Positions 27,364 through 39,343 of a DNA stretch of 64,000 nucleotides are shown here, one piece after another (the first letter of the stretch is position 1; each line of letters starts with the position of its first letter). A program made the translations under genes and the position numbers. The notes below the pieces were generated by a model. It saw only the letters and a list, made by a program, of their open reading frames with translations, was not told the origin of the DNA and made no database searches. Source of the stretch: Bolinopsis microptera (Eukaryota; Ctenophora; Tentaculata; Lobata; Bolinopsidae). The stretch is from contig NC_087081.1 in NCBI RefSeq assembly GCF_026151205.1, positions 12,978,340-13,042,339 of the forward strand. The letters are read 5' to 3'.

Positions 27364-28819
27364 ATCATCTCTTTTTGATTATAATGTGAGGGTACTTTAC
27401 AAAGTCGAAATGTAAACACATAACTTTATTAATAAGGAGGTAATTTCAATGATTTCGAAATTTTACCTTTGAAAACATTTCCTTGTGTTTAGGTAAGCAT
27501 ATCTGTCGATCACTGACTGAATATGGCACTTTTTACTCATTCAAGTTGGCATTAAATCCATATATAATTTCATTTAAATGTCGTGGGAAAGCAGAATTTA
27601 TTCGAAATAACGAATGAGCAAAATTCTCACCTTTCGCACGTGCAAACTTTGAGCGGACGTTGCGTGCGCATCCAATACTGAATCACCGACAATTTTTGCA
27701 TAGCGGTATTTTATATATAGTTTAATAAGCGTGCAAAGTTTCAAAAGATTTCAAATATAACTTCGATCACAACGGGACTCCAAAGTTTATCAAAATCGTG
27801 AAAACACCAATTTTCAGTGATTTTAGCAATTTTCTATCAATTTGGGCGTGTCCTCACGTGTGCAACGTTTTGATTTACAACTTTTAAACCAGCTTATGAC
27901 ACAATTTAGACCTTTAGAAAGCAAAATTGAGCTTCACAACCCTAGGGATGGCCCAACACTAGAGAATACTAGAACGTAAAATTAGTGTTTTTATAAAATT
28001 ATTCTTCAAAAAAGCACTAACTTCAATAGCGAATATCTTTATGAAGGAGTAAGATAAGAAAACTTTCCGGTAGATTTTCAGAATGCTTGAACAATTATCT
28101 AAGGTGAAAATTTCCTCAGATTTTGAATAAAATTAATTTTTTCCTTTTCACTCTTTTGAAAAAAGGCAATAGTGAAAGGTTACGAATGGAGGTTTTGGCA
28201 GAAAAACGTGGATTTTGGAGATCGCGTTAGGCGGGTCTGAATATGATGTCATTCCGTCCGTTACCATGCAACGAAAAAGTCGCGCGCGCGCGAGAATTGC
28301 TTGCGGAGATGTGATGTATAGATAGCCTGTGATCTATGAATGCGCGGCGCGACTGTGTTTTCATGTATATGATGCATATAATGTATAATATTACTATTAG
28401 GTAATACCCCCAATTTGTACGTGGCACGCGTAGTGTATTGATATGTACATGAGTATAGTTTACCTTTGCTGATAATTTCTTGAATTACAGATACAAGTTA
28501 AGTTCTACGGCAATTGAACTAAATTTCAAGTGTTTCCCGTATTTGATGCATAATTTATCAATATTAATATCATGAAGATTGAAGTGAGCTGATTGGAGCT
28601 TATACTTAAATGTATAGTAAATGTGAAATGGAAATCTAGCGTCCGCCAAAACGAAAAAACGGGCGCAATTCTTGTTGTATAAAATAAATTTTAAAAGTTA
28701 TAACTTTGTCGAAAATCAAGTTTTAAAAACGGTTAACTTGATGACGTCATCAAGGGGTGTTTATGACGTCGAATAATTTGTTTATACAATGTAAACTAAA
28801 TAGTCAGAGACGAAACGGA

Positions 28820-31800
28820 ATCTCGTTAGCTTTTCGTGTTAAAAGCGATTTCTCAACGGTTATCACCTCTCTAGATGATTCTTAAAACATTTGGACACTA
28901 TTGCATTTTTGAAAAAAATGCAATAGTGGCGTTTTCGGCCACACCCTTTTTCAGGGTTTCACGGTCAGTCGAATTTTTGTATTTCAGCCCAGGAAGGTCT
29001 TAAAGACTATTCCGATACACCAAAATGTGCCTAATAGCCACATTTATATACAATTTATGAAGCAACATATACCTTAAAATGCTTCATTTCGGAAATATGG
29101 CCGAAAAACGGTTTTTGGCTTGACGCAGTTCATAATTTCCGTGATTTTTGGCATTTCCGCCTAGGAAGGTCGTAGAGACTATTCTGATACACCAAAATGT
29201 ACCTAATGGCCACATTAATGTACAACTTATGAAGCAACATATACCCTAAAAGGCTTATTTTCGGAAATGTGGCTGAAAAACGGATTTTTGCCGAGCGAAA
29301 AATGACAATATTCACAGATGGGCTATTGGACTGTTAACTAGAAAGGTCTTAAAGACTCATGAGCAACATTTGTCACAAGATGTAAGATGACTCACTTTGT
29401 GTCCAGAAACTCCTACAAAAATTGGAGAATTATCTACTTTATTGGGCATCTCTCTTAATGGGCCAAGCCAGCAGCATATTTGTGTCTTACGAAAGGGCAA
29501 TTTTTCAAAATTACGGTTTCTTATGGTCAAAGGGTCGGCCGCTAACAGCAAATTGTTTGCAATTGCCGACTCATGCACGTCATATAGTTATACTGAAAAA
29601 CACTCACTTTAGGAGTCATCAGTAAATAAGTTTAACTACTGCATGATTTGTGAAAACTCCAACAATTAATTTTCATTGGCACCAATTTAGCCAAAATGTA
29701 ATGACCAGAATTCAACTTTTGATTTATTTCCGGATTCCATGAAACCATGATATATGCTAAGAATACCAGACCTAAAATAATTTGGCACTGGATCCGGGCC
29801 AGACTGTTGCTTGACCACTGACCAGTACCCCACTTTATAATTATAATTGACTTCACTCATGCCTCGACCAATATTGGTCTGTAATCCCTGGATTGAGATC
29901 TGTTGGCTGCAGTTAAATTTAGCTCATTTACCATAATAGTAATACCGCAGTGCAGTGGTTTGGTTCGCATATATTTTCCCATCGTATGATAATGTGTGTC
30001 ATTCCCTCGTCTTTTTATCAATTGGTTACTGGCTGTCTCTTTTGTTGTTACAGCTGCCTCGACATCTTATCTAGGGCAGTGGGCACTAATACATTAGTAC
30101 TAGAACATTAGAACTGTAATTCTAGAACTTCAGATTAAGATTTCTTGGCCGAATGGCAGGGTTCGAAATTCGACTCTAAAACGTTCAGTTTAGGAGTGAT
30201 TAGTAGATAACAACTGCATGGTATGAGAAAAATCCAACTAGTCAAGGATCATGCTGAATCAAAGTGTTCCTCGACTTGAACTTAAGTCTTGTAACCTACT
30301 GGGGTTTGGACCACTGTACCGAATACGACCTGATATTAATTTTAGGATGTCGGGAAATTCATTAAGATTTTTATTCTTTGGTTTTCAATTGTGCTACGAG
30401 TTTGAGTTGATAACACCGAACTTCCTGTTTGACTCTCACAGAGAGGAACCAAGGCTTAGGTTCCTCTTTTTGGCTCTGAGATCCAACTTTAAGATCGGAC
30501 TTCGGAGATCCTCGCGTCGGAAATCATGTAAGTGTAACATCAGTACCGGAGATCAGACTTTTTTGCTTGATATTGGACCTTTAAATCTAATTATATACTC
30601 GAAACAGCACGGGGATTAAACAGGAATTAAATTAAACAGGAATTAAACATGCACGGGATGTAACCAAGGTTAAGTGAGATGAGATATACCAGCTTTCGGG
30701 GTTACAAAACCCCATGAAAGGCAGGCATAGCATCCTAAATCCTCAAGCTATCCTCACGTTGACCATCTAGGTCCAGACTCCAGCCTCTCATTAAAAACCA
30801 GCTATTAGTATTAGGCCCGAGATCCGTAGAGTCCCGTGAGTAAGAGATCATTCAGATTTTGATCCCCTACCCGCTCTAAAGTCCACTTTACCCAAAGCTG
30901 GAAAAATTTCACATGTGAAACCTCAATAGCATCTCGAGACCTTCTATTATAATACAGGGTGGGCCAAAAGTCAGTACCCATACGTTGGGTCTTATACCTC
31001 CGCCGGTATTCTTGGTACATATATCATGGTTTCATGACACGCATAAATAATAAGTTGAATTTTGGTTTAGCACACATTCTATTTAAATCATGGTGCCAAT
31101 GAAAATTAATTGTTGGAGTTTTCACAAATCATGCAGTAGTTAAACTTATTTACTGATGACTCCTAAAGTGAGTGTTTTTCAGTATAACTATATGACGTGC
31201 ATGAGTCGGCAATTGCAAACAATTCGCTGTTAGCGGCCGGCCCTTTGACCATAAGAAACCGTAATTTTGAAAAATTGCCCTTTCGTAAGACACAAATATG
31301 CTGCTGGCTTGGCCCATTAAGAGAGATGCCCAATAAAGTAGATCATTCTCCAATTTTTGTAGGAGTTTCTGGACACAAAGTGAGTCATCTTACATCTTGT
31401 GACAAATGTTGCTCATGAGTCTTTAAGACCTTTCTAGTTAACAGTCCAATAGCCCATCTGTGAATATTGTCATTTTTCGCTCGGCAAAAATCCGTTTTTC
31501 AGCCACATTTCCGAAAATAAGCCTTTTAGGGTATATGTTGCTTCATAAGTTGTATATTAATGTGGCCATTAGGTACATTTTGGTGTATCAGAATAGTCTC
31601 TACGACCTTCCTAGGCGGAAATGCCAAAAATCACGGAAATTATGAACTGCGTCAAGCCAAAAACCGTTTTTCGGCCATATTTCCGAAATGAAGCATTTTA
31701 AGGTATATGTTGCTTCATAAGTTGTATATAAATGTGGCTATTAGGCACATTTTGGTGTATCGGAATAGTCTTTAAGACTTCCTGGGCTGAAATACAAAAA

Positions 31801-31954
31801 TTCGACTGACCGTGAAACCCTGAAAAAGGGTGTGGCCGAAAACGCCACTATTGCATTTTTTTCAAAAATGCAATAGTGTCCAAATGTTTTAAGAATCATC
31901 TAGAGAGGTGATAACCGTTGAGAAATTGCTTTTAACACGAAAAGCTAACGAGAT
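28820..31954. mobile_element. 3.1-kb element with ~950-bp inverted arms
   Basis: The left arm (28820-29767) and right arm (31006-31954) are inverted copies, highly similar in their outer ~800 bases and patchier inside. Outer ends read ATCTCGTTAGC. Each arm contains two ~175-base tandem units (around GATACACCAAAATGTGCCT) and a small hairpin (TTGCATTTTT...AAAAATGCAA). The 1.2-kb spacer has no recognisable protein; an open frame at 30251-30619 resembles nothing known. Open frames in the arms appear in mirror-image pairs and are shadows. 27560-28819 before it has no gene. Confidence 0.8.
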
Positions 31955-32589
31955 AGCCTTTTAGAACGGTTGGGATCCGATTGTGTAAACAATTATTTGC
32001 AAGACCTGTGGTCGGAAATGGCTGTATCTTTTATACTTTTGAATCTATGGACACTTAAATACAGGCCACAATTGACTGGCAAAGCGTCTATCCCTGAATA
32101 AATATATGTATGTATATCTATATCACGACAATCTGTCGTAAAACAGGGGTTCCAGAAAACCCACTTCCCGATACTCCTGAAGCTTGAAACTTTTTTGTAG
32201 TCGATTTGGTCAACGTCTAGATGCCCTGCAAAGTTTCAGATCTTTAACTCAATTTTAACATGGTTTTTAAGGCACCTGAATATGGCGATTTTGGGTTTTT
32301 TACCGAATTTCGTATTTATAACAGTGCTGGCGAGTATTTTATGCAAATTTCTTAAAAATCTCAACATAACTATTTTTTATTCCTGTCATCTTTGACATCA
32401 AATTAGAATGTTTTGAACTAAAAATAAATCTGCTGAACGACTTCCGATGAGTCTTAATGCCTGAAAAACTCCCGCCTCCGGCCGGAGTGCACGCTTCGCG
32501 TGCACGAAAGAGGCTTGTAACGTGTACCAAAGGGGGTATAATAGTAAAGGGGGTACATAGTATACCCCCAATAAATGCAACGGTCGTGC

Positions 32590-32909
32590 TTGCCAGCACT
32601 GTGATCGATAAGGTACGCTATAGACATACTCATAGTTTGCGCTGTGTTCTGATACCCTATAGTTTGTGCTGCGTTCTGATACACAGGTTAAATGAACCTG
32701 GTGACTGATAACAGTTTGTAACATATATCACAATATTTCAGAAAAACTCCTTGGAAAGAAGATAATTACGAAAAAGACCCTCAAGAAATTGATGAATAAT
32801 CCAAACACTCCCAACGTCGGATACGCTCTGATTGAAACTTATTTTTTCAGTATTTTACTTTTTAACTGTACCATTTGGGAGTGGTGCAACTGACCTTTTA
32901 AAAACTATG
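32590..32909 (+). repeat. Inverted duplicate of the 39.3-39.5 kb segment
   Basis: About 310 bases, including a damaged copy of the exon at 39344-39430, are present here in inverted orientation relative to 39240-39560. In the exon's reading frame this copy has a stop (after KDPQEIDE). Its right end is the target site of the Penelope-like insertion. 31955-32589 has no gene; it contains two small GC palindromes near 32470-32505. Confidence 0.8.
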
Positions 32910-35354
32910 ATTGATTTTGGACACGAAGGGAAACACACAAATTTGGCTTGGAAACTTCGTTTATTACATCGCTAGAGCCTACAAAAAAGAAATAAATTAG
33001 TCAGATAAAATCAATCATAATACTCAGTCAAAGAGATTCAAAAATTTATAAAAAGGTCATGATTAGAGAATATCATGAAAGTCGATCAGAAAATGGAATA
33101 CGATAAAATTGTTTCACTGATAGCGTGCTGCGTGGTAGATAAAATTTATAAAGAAAAATGACGCAAAATTGGCACAAAGTTGTTAAAATTAATTAATTAC
33201 AGAAATTGGTAAAAACCACAAAAAACTATCTTTTAATTTCCATCCTATTTAAACCCCAAACATTAGTTCTAAACTTTGCACAAAATCTAGCCTCTTCCCT
33301 ATCTAATAGGGAAGGTTTAGTCTTTTTCACAATCCCGAATTTGAAACAGTCAAAACTGAAAGTGTCCTTGTGTACATCGTAACAATGCATTGATAAGGCT
33401 GAGTGCTCGTAGAGGGCACGGTCGTCAATGTTGAACTTGTTCCGGTGCCCATTGAGCCTAATGTGGAATGGAGTCAACGTCTGCCCAAAGTAAGTGTCCT
33501 CAGATCCCTTAATAGCCCTACACTGCTGGCATTGTGCAACGTAAATAATGTGCTTATCTTTGCACGTGAGGGATTCGTCTAGATTAAGCTCCATGCCGTT
33601 GACCATGATCTTAGAGTCAAGATCGAACAATACCGGGCAAGTCTTGCATCCAGGGGCTGAGCACTTCTGTGATGTTTTTTGGGGACATTCAGCCTTATTT
33701 CCAAGTTGTCGATTCTTCACTACCCTGTTCCCGATTGAAGGATGTTTTCGTGTGGCAAATATCACACGTATATCTCCACATATCCTCCTGATGTCCGGTC
33801 CAAGTTCGTGAATCAACTTCTTCAGCTGAATGTTGTCCGAAGAGTGTTGTACTGAAAAGACTAAGTTATCAGCGTTCTCACTCTCCTTAGACCTGTTGGC
33901 TCCGTGGGTGTTCTCCAGTACTCTGACAACTGCTCTCGGCTCGATCTCCTCTAACTTAACGCTGTTATGTCCGCTTTTAGATAAATCTGCTTTCAGCTCC
34001 ATTAAGTCTTCTACACAGGTTGAGTCTTGCGAGTTCCTTTCTATGATTCGTATCATCTGGGAAAACGCCACAGATTCGAATACATGGTGAGGATGAAAGC
34101 TATCCGTTCGCAAGTAATTCCTAGCATCTGTCTCCTTTCTGTAGAGTCTATATTGGATCTGGTTGTAAGTATCCAAGGTTAGAGTGATGTCAAGGAAATT
34201 AACAGTTTTACCGATTTGTTGGTCAGCAAATCTGATTCCAAATGGTTCTGCCAGTTTGTTCAGTTGCTCCACGAATAGATTGAACTGTCGGACTGTTCCT
34301 AACCACACCCCAAGTACATCATCAATAAATCTCCTCCAGAGGTCTACCAAACTCCAGTTTTTCATCTTTCCTTTGATCTGTTTAAACAATAGCCAATGCA
34401 TCGTCACATCTGCCACTTGTCTTGAGATACAATTTCCCGTCGGGATACCCTCCTTGTTAATATATCCCTCTCCCTGATAAGTGACAAAGGACTCCCGGAA
34501 AATCAGGTCAGTGAACTCATGCAAAGCCGCTTTTAGCTCTTGTGAGAAGTTGGTATCACTATTGAGGGCATCCTCAAGAGCAGTAAGCGCTAGTTCAGGC
34601 CTGATGCTAGGATATAATGCTGCCACGTCTAGAGTAAAGAGCTGCAAGTTTCTAGAAGCGCCCTTTAGCGTCTCCTTGTTGTAGCTGTTGATCTGAGAAA
34701 TAATGTCTGGGGTATCCAAGATGAACTCCTCCTCACAGTATTTTCTGCTGATCTGAGTGACGTACGGGCTCACAAACTTCTCTAAACGATAAAGGGGCCC
34801 TCCTTTAGTTGCGTGAACTAATCTGACAGGTGGTATAGTCTTTGCCTCGATTTGTTCTTGAGATAGTTTGTGAACCTTGTATAAAGGGTACGCATATGGT
34901 ATTTCAGGGCGGATTTCAGGTGCGTGGACCATGTTCCCCTTGTCATTTATACCTGTGATTCGCTTCTTTACCTCCTCAGAGATGATGTTCAGATGATGAT
35001 GTTTGAGGACTGCTTCCTTCACTTTCAATTGAGTCTGCTCCATTTTCACTCCTACACTTATCTCCAATTTTGTAAATTTTGTCTCCTTCTCCAGTTCAGA
35101 TTTAACTGTATCCATCACGGTCCTATAGTCCAAAAGCAGCGTAGCTCCACCTTTGTCCGCACTCGTGACGAATATACTTTGATCCTCTATTGATTTCAAG
35201 ACCCAGCCCTTTCCTCTCTGTTCGGCATCGGTAAGGTTTGAATGTGGTTCGTCAGGATTTGGGTTTGTGACGAATCCCGTCAATCTTGTTTTGATTTCAT
35301 CGAACAGGGGATGACTGTAGTCTTGTGGAGGGGATGACTGTAGTCTTGTGGATG
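32910..35354 (-). mobile_element. Penelope-like retroelement insertion
   Basis: A 2445-base insertion flanked by a perfect 16-base target duplication, CCTTTTAAAAACTATG, at 32894-32909 and 35355-35370. The reading frame is open right up to the 5' edge, and a 27-base unit is doubled there, so the copy appears slightly 5'-truncated. The 3' side ends in AT-rich non-coding sequence. The uninterrupted ORF and the perfect duplication indicate a recent insertion. Confidence 0.85.
33226..35283 (-). CDS. Penelope-like reverse transcriptase with GIY-YIG endonuclease
   Basis: 685 residues without a stop. It copies element RNA into DNA and nicks the target. The RT begins with the ADKGG motif near residue 43, continues with LDVAALYPSI, then GIPTGNCIS, and the catalytic FIDDVLG near residue 315. 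A CSAPGCKTCP cysteine cluster precedes the C-terminal GIY-YIG nuclease, seen as IIYVAQC, YFGQT and IRLNGHR near residues 585-620. The RT plus GIY-YIG pairing defines Penelope-like elements, and the cysteine cluster recalls the Neptune-type subgroup. The first listed codon is TTG; the frame continues upstream to the element edge, so the true start is lost or further 5'. Confidence 0.9.
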   Translation of the reverse strand: MTGFVTNPNPDEPHSNLTDAEQRGKGWVLKSIEDQSIFVTSADKGGATLLLDYRTVMDTVKSELEKETKFTKLEISVGVKMEQTQLKVKEAVLKHHHLNIISEEVKKRITGINDKGNMVHAPEIRPEIPYAYPLYKVHKLSQEQIEAKTIPPVRLVHATKGGPLYRLEKFVSPYVTQISRKYCEEEFILDTPDIISQINSYNKETLKGASRNLQLFTLDVAALYPSIRPELALTALEDALNSDTNFSQELKAALHEFTDLIFRESFVTYQGEGYINKEGIPTGNCISRQVADVTMHWLLFKQIKGKMKNWSLVDLWRRFIDDVLGVWLGTVRQFNLFVEQLNKLAEPFGIRFADQQIGKTVNFLDITLTLDTYNQIQYRLYRKETDARNYLRTDSFHPHHVFESVAFSQMIRIIERNSQDSTCVEDLMELKADLSKSGHNSVKLEEIEPRAVVRVLENTHGANRSKESENADNLVFSVQHSSDNIQLKKLIHELGPDIRRICGDIRVIFATRKHPSIGNRVVKNRQLGNKAECPQKTSQKCSAPGCKTCPVLFDLDSKIMVNGMELNLDESLTCKDKHIIYVAQCQQCRAIKGSEDTYFGQTLTPFHIRLNGHRNKFNIDDRALYEHSALSMHCYDVHKDTFSFDCFKFGIVKKTKPSLLDREEARFCAKFRTNVWGLNRMEIKR

Positions 35355-35589
35355 CCTTTTAAAAACTATGTACACAGGAGTAATAATCAAGATATAACAT
35401 GTTTTTATACTAATATTTTTTAAAGTTTGACAACAATGTACTTTATCAATCAATTGTGTGGTCCTATAAGTGGGTATAGTAGTATAATCGTATAATGATC
35501 CATTTAACCGATTCTTCCCAGTTTATGATGATAATCCCTCGCTGAGAGGCGATTTTACACTTTATATGTCATTTTGTAGGCCGAATTCA

Positions 35590-35860
35590 AGAAGTTACAT
35601 GGACATATTATTATAAATGAGAAGTACGTATCATACCTGGTTAAAAGTACGTACTGGTACGGTTAAATTAAAAGTACGAACTAGTACCGGTGTTTATAGT
35701 TTCAATGTAATTTTACAAAATTGCGAATTTTCATTTCACAGGTGCGTCGTTGCGTTTTACAAGCATTATGAATTAATTATTAGCTTCTTCCACGAGTGAA
35801 TTTTACAAAATTGCAAATTTTCATTTCACAAGTGTGTCGTTGTGATCACTCACTGCAACC
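35590..35860. repeat. Short direct repeats
   Basis: A 40-base block (ATTTTACAAAATTGC + AATTTTCATTTCACA) occurs at about 35710 and 35798, and GTACG words cluster at 35625-35685. No coding. 35860-36550 has no recognised gene. Confidence 0.6.
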
Positions 35861-36553
35861 CATGGTGTGAATGGTAGTGGCTCTCGTGAGAGCTGCGAGA
35901 TTAACACGACTGCATATGCCTGGCTGGAGTTGCGTCCTGACTATGGTGCATTGAAATCTGTACCGAAAGGACCGCGCCGTGGTCATACCACAAACGAAAA
36001 GCAGATCGAACCCTCGTTCCTAACTTATTAGCTTCGCCATGCTGTTTGTGTTCATTAGATTATATTACCTTTTTCGTTAATGTCGAATCTTGTTAAACGA
36101 CCTGTTACAACCCACCGCTTGAGACCTGGGGTCACACAGTGATCATATCGTGTCACCCAATCAGTGAAGATTATTTGGTGGTGTGATCGATGGATAGAAT
36201 TTGATTGACTTAAAATGGGAGGCAGAAAATTCTTAAAGATCATGTACAGCTGTAATGATATTGATGTACAGAGTTGACATGTGAAGTGTGAACACTAACC
36301 TATATCTAGCCCATTTCTAGGTCAATTAAATACTACTGGGATCACATCACTGATTATACCTTTATACGTCACTATATGGAGACATGATCTGATCGCCGTG
36401 GGACCCCTGATATAATTGGGGTCCCTCTAAGTCGTGCAGCTGAGTGCAATCTCGATACATATTTGAAATTTGAAGTTGTTGAGAAGCTTGGATTCACGTT
36501 TGACATGATTGGTGTTCAAATAGGTAGTAATAGCTTAATAGAGTAATAGTATA

Positions 36554-37886
36554 TGGACACGTTCATTTGAGTTTGAGGATATTGGTAAATATAAGTGACC
36601 CTATTAAAAGGCACAGTGTAATTGACTTTGTCACACTATGAAATTACACAAACCCTTGATTGTTCGGATAATCGTCTCATCCTCTAGGCTAACTTTTTCA
36701 CTTAACGTTATCTTAATCGGAGATAATGTATCGCTTAAATACGGCCGGCACGGAAATGGTTACAATTTCACACTATAAACATGTGACGGAGTAAATATGG
36801 ACCCCTTGCTGCCGTTTTTGACCACATTTTTGAGTGTCCAGTTGATTGGATGGGTACATATGACCATTACCTACATATTTGAAGACTTTTTTCGTTATAT
36901 AGTGCACTCAGGTTTGCTCTGTCACACATTTAAGAAAAACATGTGAAGAATGTTTAGGGCAATTTTGTCACATTTTCAGTGTCTTTGACAAATTAATCTA
37001 AAATTGTTAAACTTGAGCTCTGATGTTCTGGACAATATTCTACCGATTTTTTTCTGAAAGAATGTTGAACTCTAATAGAGTCATAGAATATATAGATCTT
37101 CAAAATAGGGGCACGGCATGTTTACTTTGTCACATTAGTTATTGTAACTTTATAAGATACTATTTCATTCTATAATCATTGTTTTTTAACCTATTTACGA
37201 TTTCGTATCATTTTTTGTGACAATGTTACCATCAACTGATCTTAACTTGCATCAACTACATTGTCATCATGTAAAGTTTTCCCGCCTTTCAAACCAAAAT
37301 CAGATATAAATAATTCGCCCAAAATTTAAAATTCCATTTATTGTGACAGAATTAACCTCATTTCCCAATAACAAAGTGCCTGTATTAGCTAACTATTCGA
37401 AACAACATATTTTAGGGCTATGATTGGTAGATCAACCATCAAATAATGAATTAAAAGGTTTTAGAGGACACCTCGCTCACAGTAGAATAGAGGTATGGTA
37501 TTCTGAGTGTGACAAAGTTACCCAAGTATTGCCTTGTAACCGTTCGAACTTCGATCCGTGCCCTTTAACCAATGTTGTATCATAATTGTTAGATTGACCT
37601 AATCTACTATATTTCAGACCAAGGAATGATAATTAGACAACTGCAGTTAACTAAGACACACAAAATGTAACATTTGAACCATTATAGTGTCTAACAACAA
37701 TAGATTGTCTTTCTGAGCAGTGCATATGTAATTATGGGAGTATGGCCACTATGGGTTACGTGGCTAATAGTAATTTTCAGAACTTCTGAACGTGCTAGGT
37801 TAATAGATGTCAAAATTAAGCCACTATCGTCGAAAACACTATCATTTTTGTTTACCAATATCCTCAAACTCAAATGAACGTGTCCA
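36554..37886. mobile_element. 1.3-kb TIR element, TA-flanked
   Basis: TIRs of about 37 bases begin TGGACACGTTCATTTGAG and are near-perfect complements; TA lies outside each end. The interior has no transposase but carries at least seven copies of a (C/T)TTTGTCACA-type word in both orientations, which could be protein-binding sites. Non-autonomous. Confidence 0.8.
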
Positions 37887-37907
37887 TATTAGTATATTAT
37901 ACTTATA

Positions 37908-38353
37908 CTTTTTACCGCATCAAAAAATATCAATCACAACCAAAGTTATGAATATAGTCATAGCATGATCGTAAATTAAAATAGGTAAATAGGTGAATGT
38001 GAGCTAGTTATGAAGTTATGACGTAACTTGCTCGCGCACGTACAATCTCTTGCCGTTGCTATTATATTAGCAACGGCGCAGTAAACCTAATGAAATTACA
38101 ACATTATTCTAACGTTTATTTTACCTCACTTCCGACAATAATGATAAAAAATCTAAAGTCTAAATCTAAGAATGCTAATGCTACATCCTATTCCTATCCT
38201 TTTTAAACCCTGATAAAAATGGCGAGGTTTCAGCTCCATTTGCAAGCTGAAATTGGCGTCACCAGGGTAATTTTTTTGGTCGAATTCCAGTGTTTTTTTT
38301 CTATGTCCCCGTTGCCGGGGGGATTTCGTCAAGTTTAAAATATAGTATAGATC
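37908..38353 (+). repeat. Dispersed repeat, copy 2
   Basis: Second copy of the 12657-13114 repeat, with an internal AAATAGGTAAATAGGTGAATG insertion-like difference. It begins 22 bases after the TIR element. 38354-39240 is AT-rich and empty of recognised features. Confidence 0.75.
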
Positions 38354-39343
38354 TTATATTTGTACTAAATTATGATGGTGACTTTGAATCTTTCCTTAAC
38401 AACAGAAATGAAACTTTGAGATTATATATATAATAAAATAATTATAAAACTAGCATAACATAACACTATAACATAGCTAAACATAAATAAACATTAAACC
38501 TGTCAACAAAATCTTTTGATAGGTCCTGTTAAATATATAATAGAACTGTATTCCACTTTTTTAAATAACCAAAATATTAACATGTGTAAAATAACGGCAT
38601 ACGCATATATTCTTAGATTAAGTTTGTGTATAACAAGCTCTATAGTATAATTAATTTTGCAAAACAAAGTCGTCCTGATATTTTTCGTTCAAATCCTCAA
38701 ATTCCATAAAAGTTTAAAGTTCATGCTTCGGTCATATCTGTATAACATTCAATGTATTTTGCGAGTCCATTCGTCAACTTTGTACCCTTATATTTCTCTG
38801 CGGATCGAATAATGTATTAAATTTACAGTTCAACGGGAAATACAAACAAAAATCAACTCAAATTGGAAGAATACTTAATTTAACTTTAACATCAGAATAG
38901 TTTCTCTAATAATATTTAATTTTATCTTTTGAGGGATTGAAATTATAAAATTGTATTAAAACCACAGTTACATTTTAAATGCTTACAGTTACACATAGTG
39001 GGTTGTTTGTTTATTAAAAATTTGGAAAATTTTTACCAAAATTTGTACAGTAGTCCCTTTCTATAATGCGGTTTTTAGGATGAAAGAATTAGCGTAAAAT
39101 GACCACGTTGTACAGAGTCTGAGTTCTACGTTGTACGTTAATTTTATAGAGGGAGTGAGCTATTGTTTGTTACTGCAATGCAGCAGTGAGATAAATAAGG
39201 GTATACTAAGGTAGCGTACTAGCGGGTTACCATGGTAGCAGTGATAAGTATAAGGGATGCTTGCCGGTCAGTTTTTAAAAGGTCAGTTTCACCACTTATA
39301 ATGGTAGAGTTTAAAAGTAAAATACTGAAAAAATAAGTCTTAC

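Noticed and set aside
30251-30619. 122-codon frame in the spacer of the giant inverted repeat
   Set aside because: No recognised motif, no transposase signature, AT-rich codon use like surrounding non-coding DNA.
35860-36030. Possible tRNA or SINE head (GATCGAACCCTCG)
   Set aside because: A lone box-B-like word without a convincing box A or a second copy.
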